From: Ahrensia kielensis DSM 5890 | GTDB lineage: Bacteria > Pseudomonadota > Alphaproteobacteria > Rhizobiales > Rhizobiaceae | Direction of reading: 5' to 3' | DNA: 64,000 bases | NCBI RefSeq assembly: GCF_000374465.1 | Contig: NZ_KB894530.1 | Coordinates: forward strand, 405,179 to 469,178 | In this document: piece by piece, positions 36,383-44,824 of the stretch | How the letters are laid out: each line of letters begins with the position of its first letter | How positions within the stretch are numbered: position 1 is the stretch's first letter | Notes under the pieces: generated by a model | What the model was told of the DNA's origin: nothing | Seen by the model: only the letters and a program-made list of their open reading frames with translations | Databases searched by the model: none | Program-made: the position numbers and the translations under genes

Positions 36383-37380
36383 TGTAAGGTGCTGTAACCC
36401 TCAGGACATTTTATTTGATCATTGTAGCTTCTCTCTGAGCGCTTCGTAAGGGGTTTTTCCATTGAATGCTCCATGCAGCCGATGGAAGTTGTAAAACTTT
36501 TCCCATTCATCAAGTCTGGCTTCGAGATCAACGTCACCTTTGTAGCTGAGAAGCTGATAGAACTCTTGTTCATCTGATCGATGCGATCGCTCAACTTTGC
36601 CATTAAGTTGCGGCGTTGCGCGTTTGATATATGCGTGGCGAATACCCAGATCTTCGACATGTCAATGGAACTTAGCTTGGAACTCATGGCCGTTGTCAGT
36701 TCTGATTTCCTTGATACGGAACGGAATTTTTCGATGATATGACCGACGAAGTCTATGGCGTTTACCTGAGTGTGCTTCTCATAAATTTTTAAGGCCATTA
36801 CGCGGGTAGCATCATCAATAGCCGTATATTGAAAGCGCCGAACTCTCTGACCTCTTTTCCCTTTGAATGTCAGGAACTTAACGTCCATCTGGATATGATG
36901 GCCAGGGACCTGTTTATTGTAGCGCTTTGTATGAACTTTGCGAATCCGAATTCCTCTGGGAAGCCTGCTCATTCCATTGCGCTTTAGAATTCTGGAGACG
37001 GTCGCATTGGCAATATTAATGTCGTGATATCGTTCCATATACCAGACGATACGAATTGGCCCAGATGATATTTACGACGCAGGTGAAGAACCTTTTCTTC
37101 GATTTCAACTGGTGTCCTATTGTAATGTTGCTTGGGAATGGATGGGCGGTTGATTGTGCCAGCTTCGCCATTCTTAGCGTAAGCGTCGCACCATCTGTAA
37201 AAGCCTGAGCGGCTGATACCGAAATATCTACATGTTTTGACAACGCTGCCTATCTCCTCAGCATGCTGAAGAATGCGTAATTTGCGATGAACTTCGCGTT
37301 GATCCTTGTTCATATACATCTCCTTTTTCCCAGTTTAGAGAATTTAACGGAAATGTCCTGCGAGTAACGAGATATCTACA
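36383..37380 (-). mobile_element. IS481-family insertion sequence, copy 2 (inverted)
   Basis: About 998 bp with the same ends as copy 1: TGTAAGGTGCTGTAACCC from 36383 and, on the other strand from 37380, TGTAGATATCTCGTTACTC. Orientation is opposite to copy 1, 30 kb away, so recombination between them would invert the intervening segment. No target duplication is seen at the two flanks. Confidence 0.8.
36419..37313 (-). pseudogene. IS481-family transposase, frameshifted
   Basis: Starts at ATG 37313 and ends at a stop at 36419-36421. The first frame break falls at KYHLGQFVSSG, where copy 1 keeps LGPIRIVWYM, so bases were lost there. The middle part is intact (PRGIRIRKVHTKRYNKQVPG; MDVKFLTFKGKRGQ; DATRVMALKIYEKHTQ), covering the copy 1 frameshift site, and a second break follows near IIEKFRSV. 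The copies are broken at different points, so they decayed independently. Confidence 0.85.
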
Positions 37381-37504
37381 AATAAAGTGCCGAAAATCGG
37401 TCGCCAAATCGGACTTTATTGAACCAGAACACCCATACTCATATTAAGTAATCTGAGACAATGTTTTGATCCAGTTAGACGGTCAAGCTCAGCCTGTCCC
37501 ACGA

Positions 37505-37576
37505 TCAGAACAGAAAGTAGATTAGGATAATTACAGGAATTGGAATTCCGATTGCCCATAAAAGAATTGAACGCAT
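37505..37576 (-). CDS. 23-residue small hydrophobic membrane protein
   Basis: ATG 37576 to TGA 37505-37507 encodes MRSILLWAIGIPIPVIILI followed by YFLF, one membrane span with a central GIPIP turn. An excellent ribosome-binding site (AAAGGAGAG) lies seven bases upstream. Short proteins with this L-W-GIPIP-hydrophobic pattern recur in alphaproteobacteria as I recall, but their function is not established. It lies alone between the IS481 element and the HerA-like ATPase gene on the other strand. Confidence 0.65.
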   Translation of the reverse strand: MRSILLWAIGIPIPVIILIYFLF

Positions 37577-37829
37577 TGAACTCTCCTTTGTGATGTTACT
37601 TACATTACAAACGCAATCAGGGATAATTGGTTCCCTACACAGCGTGATTTCAAACAAGCAGTCACCTTGAAGTCACCCGCTATCAAATCTTGAATGTTAC
37701 TTCACGTATATTTGGAAAAAGCGATGAAATTTGGCCCAGCTCTCGAATGCTAATGAATAAACTAACATTTATATAACCTTTTGAGTGGTACTTATATCCT
37801 TACAGATTTTATAGGAGCTACAGCTGACC

Positions 37830-39602
37830 ATGTCTTTTACACAACCAGCATTGCGCGAACATCAAAATGGCACTCCAATTGGTGATATTTTATCTGCGCG
37901 CGGTTCCGAAGCGGAAATCGGCCTACCTGCGCCTTGGCCAGATGGTGATGATAGAGCAACCGTTGGTAAATTTGTGTCGATCAAATTGGGCAATGTTGAA
38001 TTAATCGGTATGATTACTGAAGTTTCAGCGCGCAGTTCTGAGCGCCGCGAGAACTTGAACATCAAGGCTGTTGCGAAGATTGCTTTAAAAGGCGAGATCA
38101 TATCCGATAATGAGGGCAAGCTGCATTTCAAGCGCGGCGTTTCTGAATATCCCGCGATAGGCGATAAAGCTAATTTGGTGACTGGTGAACAGTTAAGGCT
38201 CATCTACAGCCCTGACGATCAGCGTACGATCAATATTGGAAAACTAAACCACGACCTCTCGATTGATGCGCATATCGACGTGGATAGCCTAATTTCAAAA
38301 CACTTCGCTATATTGGGGTCGACAGGTGTCGGTAAGTCCAGCGGTGTTGCTGTAATTCTTTCCGAAATTCTTCGAGCCCGCCCCGATGTTCGCATCTTTC
38401 TTTTGGATGGTCATAATGAGTATAGTGGTTGCTTCGGAGAAAAGGCCCACGTCATTGACCGGAAGAACTTTAAGCTTCCATTCTGGATTTTCAATTTCGA
38501 GGAATTGACAGACGTGATCTTTGGCGGCCGCCCGGCCGTGCCAGAGGAAGTTGAGATACTTGCTGAACTCATTCCGATCGCAAAGACTACATACCTCAAT
38601 TATAAATCGAGCTCTAGCGGCGTTGGCATCAAAAAAATCGATGCAAAACGTTCAGGGTTCACGGTTGATACGCCGGTCCCATATCTTCTTCAGGATCTAT
38701 TATCACTCATCGATGATAGAATGGGCAAGCTTGAGAACCGTTCCTCAAGAATGAACTACCACCGATTGCTGATGCGCATCGAGACCATTTCCAATGATCC
38801 GCGTTACGGTTTTATGTTTGAGAATGCCAGTGTCGGTGGAGACACAATGGTTGATCTTCTGACCCAGCTTTTCAGACTTGAGCCAGATGGCCGCCCTATC
38901 TCTATCATGCAGATGGCAGGTCTTCCGGTGGAAGTTGCTGATGCCGTTGTCTGTGTGTTGTGCCGCCTTGCATTCGGTTTCGGTCTTTGGAGCGACGGGG
39001 CAATGCCGTTACTATTCGTGTGTGAAGAAGCCCACCGCTACGCGGCGGCCAACCCTTCGTCCGGATTTGGACCAACGCGGCACGCACTCGCTCGAATTGC
39101 AAAGGAAGGCCGAAAATACGGCGTCTTTCTTGGCCTTGTATCACAACGCCCAGCGGAACTTGACCCTACGATCATTTCTCAGTGTAATACACTCTTCGCG
39201 ATGCGCATGGCTAATGATCTCGATCAAGCTCTTTTGCGGTCAGCCGTGGGAGATTCCGGCGTCGATCTCTTAGACTTCATACCCTCACTTGGAACAGGCG
39301 AAGTTGTCGGATTTGGTGAAGGGATGCCCGTACCAGCTCGGCTAACGTTTACGAACCTTGCACCAGACATGTTACCGCGAAGCGAATCCAACGGTCCTTC
39401 TTCTTCAAAGCCCGTAAATACCTTATTGGATAGAGATTTTGTCAAATCTGTTGTCGATAGATGGCGCGGCACGACAAAAGAGGCCGACAACATTGGCGAG
39501 AATAGAGCTGGATTGTCTTCCTCTAGGACCAGTCAAGCTTCAACTGGCGAAGACATTTCGTCTTTGCTAAACGATGCTCGCCGCCAAATTCTCAAACGGT
39601 AA
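37830..39602 (+). CDS. HerA-like (DUF87) hexameric ATPase
   Basis: A 590-residue ATPase of the HerA/FtsK clade. The N-terminal 130 residues resemble the HAS-barrel (IGDILSARGSEAEIGL; GKFVSIKLGNVELIGMITEV). The ATPase core has Walker A ILGSTGVGKSSG near residue 168, DGHNEY, Walker B LLFVCEEAHRYA near 400, sensor-like LGLVSQRPAELDPTI and RMANDLDQALL. HerA proteins pump or translocate DNA and usually pair with NurA nuclease or a defence effector; none is present here. The next gene starts 10 bp downstream, so the two may be co-transcribed. The C-terminal 90 residues look disordered. Confidence 0.85.
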   Translation: MSFTQPALREHQNGTPIGDILSARGSEAEIGLPAPWPDGDDRATVGKFVSIKLGNVELIGMITEVSARSSERRENLNIKAVAKIALKGEIISDNEGKLHFKRGVSEYPAIGDKANLVTGEQLRLIYSPDDQRTINIGKLNHDLSIDAHIDVDSLISKHFAILGSTGVGKSSGVAVILSEILRARPDVRIFLLDGHNEYSGCFGEKAHVIDRKNFKLPFWIFNFEELTDVIFGGRPAVPEEVEILAELIPIAKTTYLNYKSSSSGVGIKKIDAKRSGFTVDTPVPYLLQDLLSLIDDRMGKLENRSSRMNYHRLLMRIETISNDPRYGFMFENASVGGDTMVDLLTQLFRLEPDGRPISIMQMAGLPVEVADAVVCVLCRLAFGFGLWSDGAMPLLFVCEEAHRYAAANPSSGFGPTRHALARIAKEGRKYGVFLGLVSQRPAELDPTIISQCNTLFAMRMANDLDQALLRSAVGDSGVDLLDFIPSLGTGEVVGFGEGMPVPARLTFTNLAPDMLPRSESNGPSSSKPVNTLLDRDFVKSVVDRWRGTTKEADNIGENRAGLSSSRTSQASTGEDISSLLNDARRQILKR

Positions 39603-39612
39603 CGGCAACCTC

Positions 39613-41244
39613 ATGACCAACAACAACCACAATGTGGAGCGTCACGTAAATGACGAACTCCACACGTTAGTCGATGAGCTTCCTATCGGAATTACAGCTG
39701 TCTCGACGTCAGGCCTGTTTAATTACACCAACAAAGCCGGAGTGGTTCACTCTGGTTTGCCTGCCGATCAAGAGATTGTTGAGCTGGAGGGGCGCGTCCT
39801 TCAAATTGCGCAAGTGACAGTGCCTATCGGTGCAGATGAGTGCCATGTAAAGTTATCCTACGACATAACAGAGCAACGTCAGCTAGAAGATGACCTCTAC
39901 CGGAGAGCTTATTTCGATGAGCTAACAGGGCTTCCCAACCGCAGCATGATCGAGCGTACAGTCGCTGCAGTGACCGGCGCTGAGAATGCAAGCTTCGCGC
40001 TTGCTTTTATTGACTTGGACCACTTCAAAGACGTCAATGACTATTACGGCCATACAATTGCAGACCAGCTCTTAACCAAAATAGCTGATAGGCTCTCTGC
40101 CGAGCTAAGGCCATCTGATATGCTCGCGCGTGTAGGCGGAGACGAATTTGTCCTGTTGCTCTCTCCTGCTACAAACGCAGATGAAATAGCTCTTTTGGTT
40201 CAGAAATTTAGTTCACGCCTAAAGCAACCATTTTTTATTGACGGCTATGAAATCCTAACATCTGCGTCAATTGGAGTAAGTATTTATCCTGATAATGGTG
40301 CGTCTTTCGAAGAGCTCTACTCCAAGGCCGATCAGGCCATGTACGATGTCAAGAATGGAGCCAGAGGAAGCGCACAACTCTTTGACTCCAATACGGATAA
40401 AGCCTCCAATGAGCGAATGAAACTGGAGCAAAGGCTACGGCTGGCCGTTCGCGATCAGCGACTCTGCTGCGCTTACCAAGCTAAAGTAGATTTTAGATCT
40501 GATGAAATAGTCGGCATAGAAGTGCTTTTGCGGTGGCGAGACGAATATGGAGACATCCAACCTCCTGGCGACTTTGTAACCTTGGCTGTTGAGTTGGGGT
40601 TGATGGACGAGATCACACTTCTTGTTTTAAGTGAAATTGCAGCTGCAAGAAACTCGATTGATGAAGCATTTGGCCCCGAGGTTAGCATTTCAATCAACGT
40701 TGCTGCTCGGCAAGCAGACAAGCCTGATTTCATGCGCAGTTTTCTTGAAGCAATTGTTGCCACCGGCATGGCAAAACGATTTATCATTGAAGTAACCGAA
40801 GAAGCATTTCTGCAAAAAAGCAAATTTCAAGCGGAAGTTTTGCCCATGATCCGAAACATTGGCGCGCGCGTTTCTATCGACGACTTTGGAACCGGATATT
40901 CCTCCCTTTCAGCATTGGCTGATATCACCGCAGACGAAATTAAGGTGGATCGTTCTTTTATAACTGACATCCATTTACGGCCGCGAAGCCAGAGTGTTTT
41001 AAAGGCAATAGAGTCACTTGCCGACGCGCTCGATATGTCAATTATTGTTGAGGGCGTGGAGACATTCGAAGAGCTTCTTTACCTACAAGCCTCTACCCGC
41101 ATTCGGCTTGCCCAAGGATATTACTTCGCTAAACCGATAGTTCTAGAAAAAGCAGTCATGAAAAGCGAACGAACTAATGAACTACGCAAGCCAGCTGAGC
41201 CTACACGTGTGGAGCAAAAAAGAGTGAACTATTCGAGATCGTAG
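39613..41244 (+). CDS. Cytosolic GGDEF-EAL c-di-GMP enzyme
   Basis: A 543-residue protein from ATG 39613; an in-frame ATG at 39574 would overlap the HerA-like gene. A short PAS-like N-terminus (residues 1-90, ending YDITEQRQLEDDLYRRA) leads into GGDEF (about 95-250) with RVGGDEFVLLL and an RPSD inhibitory site five residues upstream, and EAL (about 270-510). The EAL signature reads EVLLRW, keeping the Glu but not the Ala, with intact NVAARQ, DDFGTGYSSLSAL and EGVET. Both activities look possible. No membrane span is present. It lies 10 bp after the ATPase gene. Confidence 0.9.
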   Translation: MTNNNHNVERHVNDELHTLVDELPIGITAVSTSGLFNYTNKAGVVHSGLPADQEIVELEGRVLQIAQVTVPIGADECHVKLSYDITEQRQLEDDLYRRAYFDELTGLPNRSMIERTVAAVTGAENASFALAFIDLDHFKDVNDYYGHTIADQLLTKIADRLSAELRPSDMLARVGGDEFVLLLSPATNADEIALLVQKFSSRLKQPFFIDGYEILTSASIGVSIYPDNGASFEELYSKADQAMYDVKNGARGSAQLFDSNTDKASNERMKLEQRLRLAVRDQRLCCAYQAKVDFRSDEIVGIEVLLRWRDEYGDIQPPGDFVTLAVELGLMDEITLLVLSEIAAARNSIDEAFGPEVSISINVAARQADKPDFMRSFLEAIVATGMAKRFIIEVTEEAFLQKSKFQAEVLPMIRNIGARVSIDDFGTGYSSLSALADITADEIKVDRSFITDIHLRPRSQSVLKAIESLADALDMSIIVEGVETFEELLYLQASTRIRLAQGYYFAKPIVLEKAVMKSERTNELRKPAEPTRVEQKRVNYSRS

Positions 41245-41504
41245 TAACGCGATCTTTGCAAGTTTATCTACACATGTTTCGTTCAAATTCTCTTAAAACC
41301 ATATTAATTACACTCCATGACTGACCACCCAAGGTGGCGCGAAGGGCGAACTTATTCCGATAGAGGCTTTGGCAAAAGCGCTTAGTGTTTTTTGCCCTGC
41401 CTTACGACAGAGTCTTAAATCCACACACCAAGAAGAATGCGTCGCCTCCCTGAACGACTTCAGAAACTATTTAAGCAAATGAAACTGAATAAAGCGACGC
41501 AAGA

Positions 41505-41660
41505 CATTTAATTGGTTGACTATAGCTTTTACCTAACTGCTTCGTAAGTGATGTTCCATTGAATATGCTATGGGTCGATGGAAGTTGTAAAAAGCGCTCC
41601 CATTTATCAAGTTTTTCTTCTAGGTCGACATCCCCCTGTAGCTGAGAAAGATGAAAATGT
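41505..41660 (-). pseudogene. IS481-family transposase 3' relic
   Basis: Bases about 41505-41660 align with 36415-36570 of IS481 copy 2 (shared blocks CTTCGTAAG, TCCATTGAATATGCT/TCCATTGAATGCTCC, CGATGGAAGTTGTAAAA, TGTAGCTGAGAA) with many changes and small gaps. Only the last 50 or so codons remain. The rest of the 565-bp gap 41245-41809 shows nothing else recognisable. Confidence 0.75.
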
Positions 41661-41809
41661 AGAAATATGGATAAGCTTATGCGAACGATTTGTTTTGATA
41701 GTTCAGCCCATAACTCCTAAATAATACACAAAGCGTAGTATTCCTCTAGCACCAAAGAATATGCTAACGATGTAAAAATCCTCTAAGAAACAATTTCTGG
41801 GAGGAAAAT

Positions 41810-42394
41810 ATGAGCGGCAAAAAAATTCTTATGCTGTGCGGCGACTTTGGTGAAGATTATGAAACCATGGTGCCTTTTCAAACGCTTTTGGCTGTGGGGC
41901 ATCACGTTGACGCTGTTTGCCCAGACAAAAAAGCCGGAGATACCATAGCAACGTCTATCCATGACTTTGAAGGCGATCAGACTTACACCGAAAAGCGTGG
42001 CCATAACTTCGCATTAAACGCAACATTTTCTGACATTAACGTTGCCGATTACGATGCGTTGGTAATCCCCGGTGGGCGCGCACCAGAATACTTGCGTTTA
42101 AATGACACACTAATTGCCATGGTAAAACACTTCTTCGACGACAATAAGCCTGTTGCAGCGGTCTGCCACGGCGCGCAAATTCTTGCCGCAGCCGATGTTC
42201 TATCGGGGCGAACATGTTCTGCATATCCTGCATGTGCACCTGAGGTAAAGCTAGCGGGTGGCACTTTTGTAGATATCCCTGTCACAGAAGCACACACAGA
42301 TGGAAACCTCGTTTCGGCTCCTGCGTGGCCAGCACACCCTGCGTGGATGGCACAATTCTTAGCTGTTTTGGGCACGACAATTACCCACAATTGA
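41810..42394 (+). CDS. DJ-1/PfpI-family protein
   Basis: A 194-residue class I glutamine-amidotransferase-like protein. The start follows [26 protein letters not shown] opens the Rossmann-like fold with the acidic partner, and [15 protein letters not shown] near residue 120 carries the nucleophile Cys with the adjacent His. [16 protein letters not shown] is the conserved strand. Members act as glyoxalase/deglycase-type or chaperone-like stress proteins; the activity here is not assigned. It is monocistronic. Confidence 0.9.
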   Translation: MSGKKILMLCGDFGEDYETMVPFQTLLAVGHHVDAVCPDKKAGDTIATSIHDFEGDQTYTEKRGHNFALNATFSDINVADYDALVIPGGRAPEYLRLNDTLIAMVKHFFDDNKPVAAVCHGAQILAAADVLSGRTCSAYPACAPEVKLAGGTFVDIPVTEAHTDGNLVSAPAWPAHPAWMAQFLAVLGTTITHN

Positions 42395-42410
42395 CACCAC
42401 TGCTTCAATA

Positions 42411-42451
42411 TGTGGCGCTAGTGTGCAATATGCATATAAACTGGCGCCACA
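42411..42451. promoter_or_regulatory. Inverted repeat upstream of the RHH gene
   Basis: TGTGGCGC (42411-42418) and its complement GCGCCACA (42444-42451) flank a 25-base spacer, 31 bp upstream of the RHH start. There is no U run, so an operator is more likely than a terminator. Autoregulation by the RHH protein is inference. Confidence 0.4.
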
Positions 42452-42482
42452 TAAACTCAATTTCGATATGGGAGGAGCAGTG

Positions 42483-42857
42483 ATGTGCAAGTTATTTATT
42501 GGGGCCGACTCCGATTTATGGCAGCCAAACACACGATCTATTCGCATTGATGGATTTGTGACTTCGGTTCGCTTAGAGAGTTTTTTTTGGGGCACTTTGG
42601 CAGACATTGCGCGACGGGATGGCTTGTCCCTCGGACGCTTAATTTCACGCCTTTACAATGAGTCTATTGAAGAAGGACATGACATCGAGAACTTTACGTC
42701 TTTCTTAAGGGTGTGTTGTAGCCGATATTTGTCTTTGCAACTCGCTGGCGAAATACCTCGGGACATTAACACGCCGATTGGCTCACTAGATGCCGACGGC
42801 ATACTTTCCCGAGAGCGAAAAAGACACGCGAAACCTGTGCACTCATCCGCGTTGTAA
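42483..42857 (+). CDS. Ribbon-helix-helix domain protein (RHH_4-like)
   Basis: A 124-residue protein from ATG 42483 (GGGAGG seven bases upstream). Residues about 18-85 match the RHH_4 pattern of alphaproteobacteria: RSIRIDGFVTSVRLESFFW, then LADIARRDGLSLGRLISRLY and FTSFLRVCCSRYLSLQ. Such proteins are probably DNA-binding dimers. The N- and C-terminal tails are poorly conserved. The inverted repeat upstream could be its site. Confidence 0.75.
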   Translation: MCKLFIGADSDLWQPNTRSIRIDGFVTSVRLESFFWGTLADIARRDGLSLGRLISRLYNESIEEGHDIENFTSFLRVCCSRYLSLQLAGEIPRDINTPIGSLDADGILSRERKRHAKPVHSSAL

Positions 42858-42975
42858 AATTCATGTACTCTTTTTATGGCTCGCTTTATGGATCTCATCG
42901 CGCAGTAAAGTTACGCGAAATTACAAAAGCACTTACCCAACCAAACACATAATCATGAAATGAACAGTAACAGTT

Positions 42976-43926
42976 TCAGCTTCGTTTGGCTGTTACCATT
43001 TTTGATGCATAACTGAGCGCAGACAGCATATTTGTGTGATTAACGATGTTTTTTCCTGCTATGTCAAAAGCCGTGCCATGGTCAACAGAACAGCGGTCAA
43101 TCGGCAGGCCGAGCGAGACATTCACAGCAGTATCAAAAGCGACGAGTTTGATCGGGATGTGACCCTGATCGTGATATTGTGCAACAACCAAATCAAACGC
43201 ACCCTGATATGCACGGTAATACAAAGTATCGGCAGAAATAGGCCCAACAACATTGATGCCTTCGGCTTGTGCAGCCTCTACTGCAGGATGCAACCTTTCA
43301 TCATCATCCGAACCAAACAGACCATTCTCACCACAATGCGGATTGATGCCAGCCACAGCGATGCGCGGGTTTTCAATTCCCATACGTATTAAGTGTTTAT
43401 GGCCCGTGCGGATTGTTTCCAAAACACGCTCAATTGTCGCGCGTTCAATCGCATCGCGCAACGATACATGGGTGGAAACATGCACCACTGAAAGCTTCTC
43501 GGATTCCAAAAGCATCCATGATGATTTTGATTTTGTTAGATGCGCCAGCATGCCTGTATGACCGTCATAGTGGTGACCAGCAGCATTCAGTGCTTCTTTG
43601 TTGATTGGCGCAGTCACGATACAACTGCCAGGTAACACGCTGGTTATCTCAACCGCGCGTTCAATGTAGCGGAAACTCGCTTCGCCGCACGCCTTATCAA
43701 GAATACCAAACTGGCGTGGAAGATTGGCAATCTCAATATGCTCAACACAAATGCCGTCGCCAGCCTCATCAGGCCCAATAATCGGAAGCGTAACACCACA
43801 TATAGACGCCGCAAGCTCTATCGTCGGACGATCACCGATGATTATAGAGCGGGCGCGGTTCTCAGCACTAGACTCAGCCAAAGCTTTTACTGCAACTTCA
43901 GCGCCCACACCTGATGGATCGCCCAT
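42976..43926 (-). CDS. PdxA-family 4-phosphate dehydrogenase, 5' end damaged
   Basis: A 316-residue member of the PdxA family (NAD-dependent oxidation of 4-phosphohydroxy-threonine, or of D-threonate/erythronate 4-phosphate in PdxA2). Metal and substrate residues are present: [24 protein letters not shown] and [10 protein letters not shown]. Family proteins start with about eight residues before TMGDP; here the frame reads [11 protein letters not shown] but is blocked by TAA just upstream, in sequence matching an IS481 end. ATG 43926 (M of MGDP) has no ribosome-binding site. It may be poorly expressed or dead. No pdxJ or DUF1537 kinase is nearby, so PdxA and PdxA2 cannot be told apart. Confidence 0.8.
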   Translation of the reverse strand: MGDPSGVGAEVAVKALAESSAENRARSIIIGDRPTIELAASICGVTLPIIGPDEAGDGICVEHIEIANLPRQFGILDKACGEASFRYIERAVEITSVLPGSCIVTAPINKEALNAAGHHYDGHTGMLAHLTKSKSSWMLLESEKLSVVHVSTHVSLRDAIERATIERVLETIRTGHKHLIRMGIENPRIAVAGINPHCGENGLFGSDDDERLHPAVEAAQAEGINVVGPISADTLYYRAYQGAFDLVVAQYHDQGHIPIKLVAFDTAVNVSLGLPIDRCSVDHGTAFDIAGKNIVNHTNMLSALSYASKMVTAKRS

Positions 43927-43932
43927 GGTGAC

Positions 43933-43955
43933 TGTAAGGTGCTGTTACATTCACA
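43933..43955 (-). repeat. Solo IS481-type terminal repeat at the pdxA start
   Basis: TGTAAGGTGCTGT from 43933 is identical to the outer 13 bases of the right ends of both IS481 copies, and the next bases (TACATTCA against AACCCTCA) are similar. The outer end faces pdxA and replaces its first codons. The remainder up to about 44030 shows only weak similarity to the element. Confidence 0.6.
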
Positions 43956-44110
43956 ACATAGCAATTGCTTAAAGGGAATTTCGGCTCATCTTTACCGACA
44001 TAAAATAAAATCCCAACATTCAGCATCGTTTTCACTCAACCTCTCCTGTTAGCATCACTCAATTACTCCAATCTAAATTGATTTAAATGACGATGTATCG
44101 TCAGTTCTAA

Positions 44111-44824
44111 CTAGACCATTCCTTTAAGCAACGCCTGTAATTCTTGGTGACTGAAAACAAGTTGATTTGCACCAAACTGCCTTAGCTTTTCACCATATTC
44201 AGTTTCGTTATGGGGAAGATGCTCGCCGCCCAAAAAGCCGATGCATCGCATTTGCGCAGCGTTCGCCGCCTTCACACCAGCCACCGCATCTTCGATCACA
44301 ATACAATCTTGCGGGCGTACTTTCATTTGCTGCGCAGCATACAGGAATAAATCTGGCGCAGGCTTACCGCGTGCCACCATTTCTGCACTGAAAACATTAT
44401 CATTAAAGAGGTTTGTAAACCCGAGGCACTCAAGTGCGAAGGCAATACGATGGGGCGCACCGCCTGAAGCAATGCAATAGGGAATATTGGCATCGTTCAG
44501 TTGGTCAAGCGTGCTTTTAGCACCTGCAACCGGCTTTAGCTCTTTGGCAAAACGCACGAAAAGCCGCTCATGCCAAACATCTGGGAAATCCTCGCCGCAA
44601 GGTTTTCCCGTTTGCTCGCTAACAAAAGCCATGTGATCACGGGTTGACGCACCCAAAAACAACGCACGTGCAGTGTCATAATCAGCAACCGCACCACGCA
44701 CAGTCATTTCCGCAACGAGTTCTTCAAGTGCAATACGCTCGCTATCGGCAAGCACACCATCAAAATCGAAGATTACAAGTCTGGGTGCTGCCTGTTCAGC
44801 AGCACCCGTTTTGTCATTCACCAT
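44111..44824 (-). CDS. HAD-superfamily phosphatase (beta-PGM/Gph-like)
   Basis: A 237-residue HAD hydrolase from ATG 44824, overlapping the end of the aldehyde dehydrogenase gene by 11 bases, so translation is probably coupled. Motif I is VIFDFDGVLADSE, the helical cap contains ARALFLGASTRDHM, motif II is YCIASGGAPHRI and the C-terminal motif is CIVIEDAVAGVKAANAA. Cap type and motifs suit a sugar-phosphate phosphatase or phosphoglucomutase-like enzyme. As last gene of the 55341-44111 operon it may dephosphorylate a pathway intermediate or by-product. Confidence 0.88.
   Translation of the reverse strand: MVNDKTGAAEQAAPRLVIFDFDGVLADSERIALEELVAEMTVRGAVADYDTARALFLGASTRDHMAFVSEQTGKPCGEDFPDVWHERLFVRFAKELKPVAGAKSTLDQLNDANIPYCIASGGAPHRIAFALECLGFTNLFNDNVFSAEMVARGKPAPDLFLYAAQQMKVRPQDCIVIEDAVAGVKAANAAQMRCIGFLGGEHLPHNETEYGEKLRQFGANQLVFSHQELQALLKGMV

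Noticed and set aside
37830-41244. A defence island built on the HerA-like ATPase
   Set aside because: No nuclease, SIR2, methylase or other defence partner is adjacent; the neighbours are c-di-GMP and stress genes.
42411-42451. Terminator after the PfpI gene
   Set aside because: The stem is good but the loop is 25 bases and no U run follows, so it was kept only as an inverted repeat.
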